DNA of 64,000 nt from Rhodobacterales bacterium (lineage in GTDB: Bacteria; Pseudomonadota; Alphaproteobacteria; Rhodobacterales; Rhodobacteraceae), in contig PDRW01000027.1 in assembly GCA_002746935.1 (NCBI GenBank), forward strand, positions 1-64,000, given 5' to 3'. Positions 59,172-64,000 of this stretch are shown piece after piece. How positions within the stretch are numbered: position 1 is the first letter of the stretch; every line of letters begins with the position of its first letter. Below the pieces are notes generated by a model, which saw nothing but the letters and a program-made list of their open reading frames with translations, had not been told where the DNA came from and did no database searches. The position numbers and the translations under genes are program-made.

Positions 59172-59966
59172 GTGACCTATCTCAACGACGTTCTCTTCGG
59201 CGTGATCGAAGGGATCACCGAATTTCTGCCGATCTCCTCCACCGGACACCTGCTGCTGGCCGAACACTGGCTGGGTGCGCGGTCGGACATGTATACCATC
59301 GTGATCCAGGCCGGCGCGATCCTTGCGGTGACGCTGATCTACTGGCGCCGCATCGTCGATCTGCTCACCGGCTGGCAGGATGCGGACAACCGCGATTATC
59401 TCGTCAAGCTCACCGTGGCCTTCCTGATCACCGCGGTGCTCGGCCTCGTGGTGAAGGCGGCGGGGTTCGAGCTGCCCGACACGGTGGCGCCGATCGCCTG
59501 GGCGCTGGTGATCGGCGGGGTCTGGATGATCGCGGCCGAGTATTTCGCCGAAAAACAGCCAGACCGCGCCGACATCCTGTGGCGGGTGGTGATCGCGGTC
59601 GGGATCGCGCAGATCGTGGCGGGGGTGTTCCCCGGCACCTCGCGCTCGGGCACCACCATTTTCGCGGCGATGCTGCTGGGCACCTCGAACCGCGCCGCGG
59701 CGACGGAATTTGCCTTCCTCGTCGGCATCCCGACGATGTATGCCGCCTCGGCCTTCGAGATTTTCAGCGAATTGCGTTCAGGCAGCGGCGCCGAAGACTG
59801 GACTTCGCTGTCGATCGCCTTCGTGGTCTCGACCGTGACCGCCTTTGTCGCGGTGAAATGGCTGCTCGGCTTCATCCAGACCAACCGTTTCACCGTCTTT
59901 GCCATCTACCGGCTGCTGTTCGGGGGCGCGCTCCTGGGGCTTCTGGGCCTCGGGGTGCTCGGTTGA
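59172..59966 (+). CDS. uppP: Undecaprenyl-diphosphatase UppP (BacA)
   Basis: A 264-residue integral membrane phosphatase recycling undecaprenyl diphosphate for cell-wall and surface glycan synthesis. EGITEFLPISSTGHLLL (13-29) and FPGTSRSGTTI are the two conserved active-site blocks. About eight membrane segments are present. The GTG start at 59172 follows GAGAAGGAAAG. The supply of carrier lipid also matters for the glycan loci in this window. Confidence 0.95.
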   Translation: MTYLNDVLFGVIEGITEFLPISSTGHLLLAEHWLGARSDMYTIVIQAGAILAVTLIYWRRIVDLLTGWQDADNRDYLVKLTVAFLITAVLGLVVKAAGFELPDTVAPIAWALVIGGVWMIAAEYFAEKQPDRADILWRVVIAVGIAQIVAGVFPGTSRSGTTIFAAMLLGTSNRAAATEFAFLVGIPTMYAASAFEIFSELRSGSGAEDWTSLSIAFVVSTVTAFVAVKWLLGFIQTNRFTVFAIYRLLFGGALLGLLGLGVLG

Positions 59967-60065
59967 GGGCGGACGATTCGCCTTCCCGAAGGGCCTGTCT
60001 GCCTGAAATCACGCAGAAAACCGGAGTAAAGGTAAGAGATACTGTCTTAATAGGGGCGTTTTTCC

Positions 60066-60081
60066 ATGTGAAAACCCACAT
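60066..60081. promoter_or_regulatory. Inverted repeat upstream of gltD
   Basis: ATGTG (60066-60070) and CACAT (60077-60081) flank AAAACC in an AT-richer island of the 211-base gap before gltD. It could be a regulator site for the glutamate synthase operon. It does not match the NtrC box pattern, so the binder is unknown. Confidence 0.3.
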
Positions 60082-60177
60082 ATTTTCTTCGGAAGGGTTG
60101 TTTTAGGTCAGCTATTATGACTTTTCTTCTCGCGCGCCGCCGATTAAAAGCGTGCATAGCCCGAGGGGAGCAAAGAC

Positions 60178-61608
60178 ATGGCCAAGCAGCCGATGCTGAA
60201 ATTCGTCAATATCGCGCGGAGCATGCCCGAGAAGCGTGCGGCCGAGGCGCGTAAGGGCGACTTTGACGAGATTTATGCGGAATTCGCCGATGCCAGGGCG
60301 GCCGAACAGGCATCGCGGTGCAGCCAGTGCGGCGTGCCCTATTGTCAGGCGCATTGCCCGCTGTCGAACAACATTCCCGACTGGCTGCGGATGACCGCGA
60401 TGGGCCGGCTCGAAGAGGCCTACCGGATCAGCCAGGCGACCAACACCTTCCCCGAGATCTGCGGCCGCATCTGCCCGCAGGACCGGCTCTGCGAAGGCAA
60501 TTGCGTGATCGAGCAATCCGGCCACGGCACCGTGACCATCGGCTCGGTCGAGAAATACATCACCGACACCGCCTGGGAAAAAGGCTGGGTCGAGGAGATC
60601 ACCCCCTTCGCCGAGCGCGCCGAAAGCGTCGGCATCATCGGCGCCGGCCCGGCGGGGCTCGCGGCGGCGGATGTGCTGCGGCGCGCGGGTGTTCAGGTGA
60701 CGGTCTACGACCGGCATGACCGGGCGGGCGGGCTGCTCACCTATGGCATCCCGGGTTTCAAGCTGGAAAAGGACGTGGTGATGCGCCGGGTCGACCAGCT
60801 TGCCCGCGCCGGCGTCGCCTTCGTGATGAAGTGCAATGTCGGCTCGGACGTGAGTTTCCAGGAGCTGCGCGAAAAGCACGATGCGGTGCTGGTGGCGACC
60901 GGGGTCTACAAGACCCGCGATCTGCGCGGGCCCGGCGCCGGGGCCAAAGGCATTGTCGATGCGATCGACTATCTGATCACCTCCAACAAGGTCGGTTTCG
61001 GCGATAAAGTCGCCGATTACGAAGACGGCACCCTCAACGCCGAAGGCAAGCGGGTGGTGGTGATCGGCGGTGGCGATACCGCCATGGACTGCGTGCGCAC
61101 CGCGATCCGGCAAGGCGCCACCAGCGTGAAATGCCTCTACCGCCGCGACCGCGCCAACATGCCGGGCTCGCAGCGCGAGGTGCAGAATGCCGAGGAAGAG
61201 GGCGCCGAATTCGTCTGGCTGGCGAACCCGAAGGGGTTTGCGGGCGATCCGGTGACCGGCGTGATCGTGCAGAAGATGCGCCTTGGCGAGGCGGATGTGA
61301 GCGGCCGTCAGGCGCCCGAGCCGATCGAAGGCGCGGATTATACCGAAGGTGCCGATCTGGTCATCAAGGCGCTGGGGTTCGAGCCGGAGGATCTCGCCGA
61401 AGGTTTCGCCGAGCCCGATCTGCCGCTGACCCGCTGGGGCACCGTTCAGGCGGAATACACCACCGGCGCGACCGCGCTTGGCGGCGTCTTTGCGGCGGGC
61501 GACATCGTGCGCGGCGCCTCGCTGGTGGTTTGGGCGATCAAGGACGGCCGCGACGCCGCCGGTGCGATCCTCAAATCCTTCGAGGCCGCGAAAATGGCGG
61601 CCGAGTAA
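60178..61608 (+). CDS. gltD: Glutamate synthase (NADPH) small subunit
   Basis: A 476-residue flavoprotein that passes electrons from NADPH to the large subunit of GOGAT. N-terminal 4Fe-4S cysteines are C48, C51, C56 and C60 (CSQCGVPYCQAHC), with more in CGRICPQDRLCEGNC. FAD-binding GAGPAGLAAADVL and NADPH-binding GGGDTAMDCVRTA follow. GAGGGGAG precedes the ATG. It is the first gene of a gltD - secreted protein - gltB cluster. Confidence 0.95.
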   Translation: MAKQPMLKFVNIARSMPEKRAAEARKGDFDEIYAEFADARAAEQASRCSQCGVPYCQAHCPLSNNIPDWLRMTAMGRLEEAYRISQATNTFPEICGRICPQDRLCEGNCVIEQSGHGTVTIGSVEKYITDTAWEKGWVEEITPFAERAESVGIIGAGPAGLAAADVLRRAGVQVTVYDRHDRAGGLLTYGIPGFKLEKDVVMRRVDQLARAGVAFVMKCNVGSDVSFQELREKHDAVLVATGVYKTRDLRGPGAGAKGIVDAIDYLITSNKVGFGDKVADYEDGTLNAEGKRVVVIGGGDTAMDCVRTAIRQGATSVKCLYRRDRANMPGSQREVQNAEEEGAEFVWLANPKGFAGDPVTGVIVQKMRLGEADVSGRQAPEPIEGADYTEGADLVIKALGFEPEDLAEGFAEPDLPLTRWGTVQAEYTTGATALGGVFAAGDIVRGASLVVWAIKDGRDAAGAILKSFEAAKMAAE

Positions 61609-61629
61609 CCCTCCCGGCGAGGAAAGAAC

Positions 61630-62409
61630 ATGGGTATTTCCGGCATCGAAACACAGCCCAGAAAGGGCGCCAGGGCGGCGCTCGGCGCGCTCTTTCTCGC
61701 GGTTCCGCTCGTGCTGCCGGGCGGGGCCGCCAGCGGGTTTACCCTGCCCGAAGGCTGCACCGCCTTTGCAACGGTCCAGATGCGCGCCTGTGGCGTGTTG
61801 CTGTTCTGGCGCTGCGATCACGCGCCGGAAGGCAGCTTTTCGCAGGCGAGTTTCTCCGGCGAAGGGCTCGAATCGGTCGTGAGCTACAACCGCGATTACC
61901 AGTGGCTCGACGCCGCCTACAGCTGGGATTCCTCGCGCGAGCAATATGCGCCGCCGGCGGCCGATCCGATAAGTCGCAGCGACCTGATTGCCACCGGGAT
62001 CGACACTTTCGATTTTGCCATGCACCGGAGCACGCCGGGCGAGCGCTACGACATTCGCGTTCTCGGCGCCGACATGCTGACCGGGACCACCCGGATGATC
62101 GACGGCTACGAACTCGAAGAGGTGGGCACCCGTCTCGAAATCGTCGATGACGAGGGCAACACCGAATATGCCTCGCAGGGCACCCAGTATTATTCCCGCG
62201 AACTGGGGCTGTTCTTTACCGGGAGCGAAGAGGTGTTCGGCCCCGATGGCAGCACCTTCTGGGACGATGCCCCTGTCGACATCATTCTTCCCGGCGAGCC
62301 CAGGTTTGGAACCACACGACCGTTTTACGGCTGCAACTCCCAGAATGCCGCATTTCCCCTCATCGCGCCCTATCCGGCGCAACAGGAGACCGAAAATGAC
62401 CCGCTTTGA
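61630..62409 (+). CDS. Secreted hypothetical protein between gltD and gltB
   Basis: A 259-residue protein with an N-terminal signal (ALGALFLAVPLVLPGGAASG) and a mature part rich in aromatic residues, Asp and Glu, with cysteines in EGCTAF, RACGV, WRCDH and YGCNS. I do not recognise the family. It lies 21 bases after gltD and overlaps gltB by 14 bases, so it is cotranscribed with the glutamate synthase genes. Why an exported protein should be coupled to them is unknown. Confidence 0.75.
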   Translation: MGISGIETQPRKGARAALGALFLAVPLVLPGGAASGFTLPEGCTAFATVQMRACGVLLFWRCDHAPEGSFSQASFSGEGLESVVSYNRDYQWLDAAYSWDSSREQYAPPAADPISRSDLIATGIDTFDFAMHRSTPGERYDIRVLGADMLTGTTRMIDGYELEEVGTRLEIVDDEGNTEYASQGTQYYSRELGLFFTGSEEVFGPDGSTFWDDAPVDIILPGEPRFGTTRPFYGCNSQNAAFPLIAPYPAQQETENDPL

Positions 62410-64000
62410 CGACACCTGGCAGGCGAAGGAACAGGCCCGCCGCGCCTGGCTTGCCGAAAATGGCATGTATCGCGAAGAGCACGAACACGCCTCCTGTGGT
62501 GTTGGTCTCGTGGTCGCGGTGGATGGCAAACCCTCGCGCAAGGTGGTCGAGAACGGGATCGACGCGCTGAAGGCCATCTGGCACCGCGGCGCGGTTGATG
62601 CCGACGGCAAGACCGGCGATGGCGCCGGCATCCATGTGCAGATCGCGCCCGCGTTCTTCTACGACCAGATCCGCCGCACCGGCCACGAGCCACGGATGGA
62701 CGAACTCATGGCCGTGGGCCAGGTGTTTCTGCCGCGCACCGATTTCGGCGCCCAGGAGACCTGCCGCACCATCGTCGAGACCGAAGTGCTGGAGATGGGC
62801 TATTATATCTACGGCTGGCGTGGGGTGCCGGTGGAGATCGACTGTCTTGGCGAAAAGGCCAATGCCACCCGGCCGGAGATCGAACAGATCCTGATTTCCA
62901 ACGCCAGGGGGGTCGACGAGGAAACCTTCGAACGCGAGCTTTACGTGATCCGCCGCCGGATCGAGAAAGCCGCTGCCGCCGCGGGGGTGCGCGACCTCTA
63001 CATCGCCTCGCTGTCCTGCCGCTCGGTGATCTACAAGGGGATGATGCTGGCCGAGCAGGTGGCCGAGTTTTACCCCGACCTCAAGGATCCGCGCTTCACC
63101 AGCGCCTTCGCGATCTATCACCAGCGCTATTCGACCAACACCTTCCCGCAATGGTGGCTGGCGCAGCCGTTCCGGATGCTGGCCCATAACGGCGAGATCA
63201 ACACGCTCAAGGGCAACCTCAACTGGATGAAGAGCCACGAGGTGCGCATGGCGAGCAAGGTCTTCGGCGACCATGCGGAAGACATCAAGCCGATCGTGCC
63301 CCATGGCTCGTCGGATTCGGCCGCCCTCGATTCGGTGTTCGAAGTGCTGGTGCGTGCCGGACGTTCGGCCCCGATGGCCAAGACCATTCTGGTGCCGGAA
63401 GCCTGGTCGAAACAGGGCAAGGGCATCCCCGAAGCCTGGGTCAACATGTATTCCTATGCCAATTCCACCATGGAACCCTGGGACGGCCCCGCCGCGCTCG
63501 CCATGACCGATGGCCGCTGGGTCTGCGCCGGGCTCGACCGCAACGGGCTGCGGCCGATGCGCTATGTGGTCACCGGCGACGGTATGGTCATTGCCGGGTC
63601 CGAGGCGGGCATGGTGCCGGTCGACGAGGCCACGGTGGTGGAAAAGGGCGCGCTGGGGCCGGGAGAAATGCTCGCTGTCGACATGAAAGAGGGTACGCTG
63701 TTCCACGATTCCGAGATCAAGGACAAGCTCGCCGCGAGCCAGCCCTTCGGCGAGGCGGTGACCCGGATCAGGAATATCGACGTGGAGCTGAACGCGGTCG
63801 CGGAGCGGGCGCTGTTCAGCGGCGAGGAGCTGCGCAAGCGTCAGATTGCCGCCGGTTTCTCGCTCGAAGACCTTGAAATGGTGCTGGCGCCGATGGCGGA
63901 GGACGGCAAGGAGATCCTCGCCTCGATGGGCGACGACACGCCCCACGCGGTGCTGTCGAACCAGTACCGCAACCTCAGCCACTTCTTCCGGCAGAATTTC
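62396..64000 (+). CDS. gltB: Glutamate synthase (NADPH) large subunit, 5' part cut by window edge
   Basis: The first 535 codons of the GOGAT alpha subunit. A 33-residue propeptide precedes HASCGVG, whose C34 becomes the N-terminal nucleophile of the class II glutamine amidotransferase domain after cleavage. HQRYSTNTFPQW and LAHNGEINTLKGN are hallmark blocks of that domain. The enzyme makes two glutamates from glutamine and 2-oxoglutarate with GltD. The start overlaps the preceding gene. The synthase and FMN domains lie beyond base 64000. Confidence 0.95.
   Translation, partial: MTRFDDTWQAKEQARRAWLAENGMYREEHEHASCGVGLVVAVDGKPSRKVVENGIDALKAIWHRGAVDADGKTGDGAGIHVQIAPAFFYDQIRRTGHEPRMDELMAVGQVFLPRTDFGAQETCRTIVETEVLEMGYYIYGWRGVPVEIDCLGEKANATRPEIEQILISNARGVDEETFERELYVIRRRIEKAAAAAGVRDLYIASLSCRSVIYKGMMLAEQVAEFYPDLKDPRFTSAFAIYHQRYSTNTFPQWWLAQPFRMLAHNGEINTLKGNLNWMKSHEVRMASKVFGDHAEDIKPIVPHGSSDSAALDSVFEVLVRAGRSAPMAKTILVPEAWSKQGKGIPEAWVNMYSYANSTMEPWDGPAALAMTDGRWVCAGLDRNGLRPMRYVVTGDGMVIAGSEAGMVPVDEATVVEKGALGPGEMLAVDMKEGTLFHDSEIKDKLAASQPFGEAVTRIRNIDVELNAVAERALFSGEELRKRQIAAGFSLEDLEMVLAPMAEDGKEILASMGDDTPHAVLSNQYRNLSHFFRQNF

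Noticed and set aside
60115-62631. 838-codon minus-strand open frame opposite gltD and neighbours
   Set aside because: Shadow of gltD and the secreted protein gene; no family features.

Overview
The window looks like chromosome from a member of the Rhodobacterales (Rhodobacteraceae, Alphaproteobacteria). Coding DNA is GC-rich, with long antisense shadow ORFs. Gene content and order fit that group: rnhB-ccrM with GANTC sites, a Mur-type Fur regulator divergent from sitABCD, mutY / DUF721 / dsbA, a glgP-B-C-A-X-pgm operon, an NDUFA9-like gene followed by uppP and gltD, and gltB running off the right edge. Genus assignment is inference.

Layout. 1-840: the end of an IS630-type element sits inside an IS256-type transposase gene, beside a tRNA-Arg(CCT). 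877-5676: a LacI regulator, an inositol-monophosphatase-like phosphatase, a PmbA/TldE-like protein, and an SDR / crotonase-like pair. 5718-10033: a four-gene minus-strand operon for galactofuranose-containing glycan (galactofuranosyltransferase-like GT2, UDP-galactopyranose mutase, two more GT2 enzymes), with visibly lower GC at its distal end. 10163-23773: the complete glycogen operon, with an amylosucrase diverging from it. 23797-27820: Mur and the SitABCD manganese/iron ABC importer around palindromic Mur-box-like sites. 27897-32728: accessory and hypothetical genes, including a MITE-like element related to the IS630 end at the left edge, a HemP-domain gene, an ArsR regulator and a membrane-anchored winged-helix protein.

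32901-43536: housekeeping genes (rnhB, ccrM, mutY, DUF721, dsbA-like, lpxK, waaA), an AlkB alkane hydroxylase, and a copper chaperone / CopA pair. 43798-50754: a catabolic cluster of unknown substrate: DctPQM TRAP transporter, MetF-like protein, class I aldolase-like protein, PfkB kinase and LacI repressor. 50755-56162: a long leader region, a fused GT4-GT2 glycosyltransferase carrying a galactofuranosyltransferase-like half, and a protein with two tandem sulfotransferase-like domains. 56576-64000: hpf, ptsN, tRNA-Leu(CAG), NDUFA9-like, uppP, gltD, a secreted protein and gltB.

How they fit together. The glg operon covers synthesis (GlgC, GlgA, GlgB) and breakdown (GlgP, GlgX, Pgm) of glycogen; the amylosucrase could add a sucrose-fed route to alpha-glucan. 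The glf operon and the distant GT4-GT2 / sulfotransferase pair share the same galactofuranosyltransferase signature and may cooperate on one surface polysaccharide. The best candidates for undescribed biology are that putative sulfated galactofuranose glycan, the TRAP / aldolase / kinase cluster, and the two-TM protein with a C-terminal winged helix. All functional statements rest on reading motifs by eye; no database search was run.
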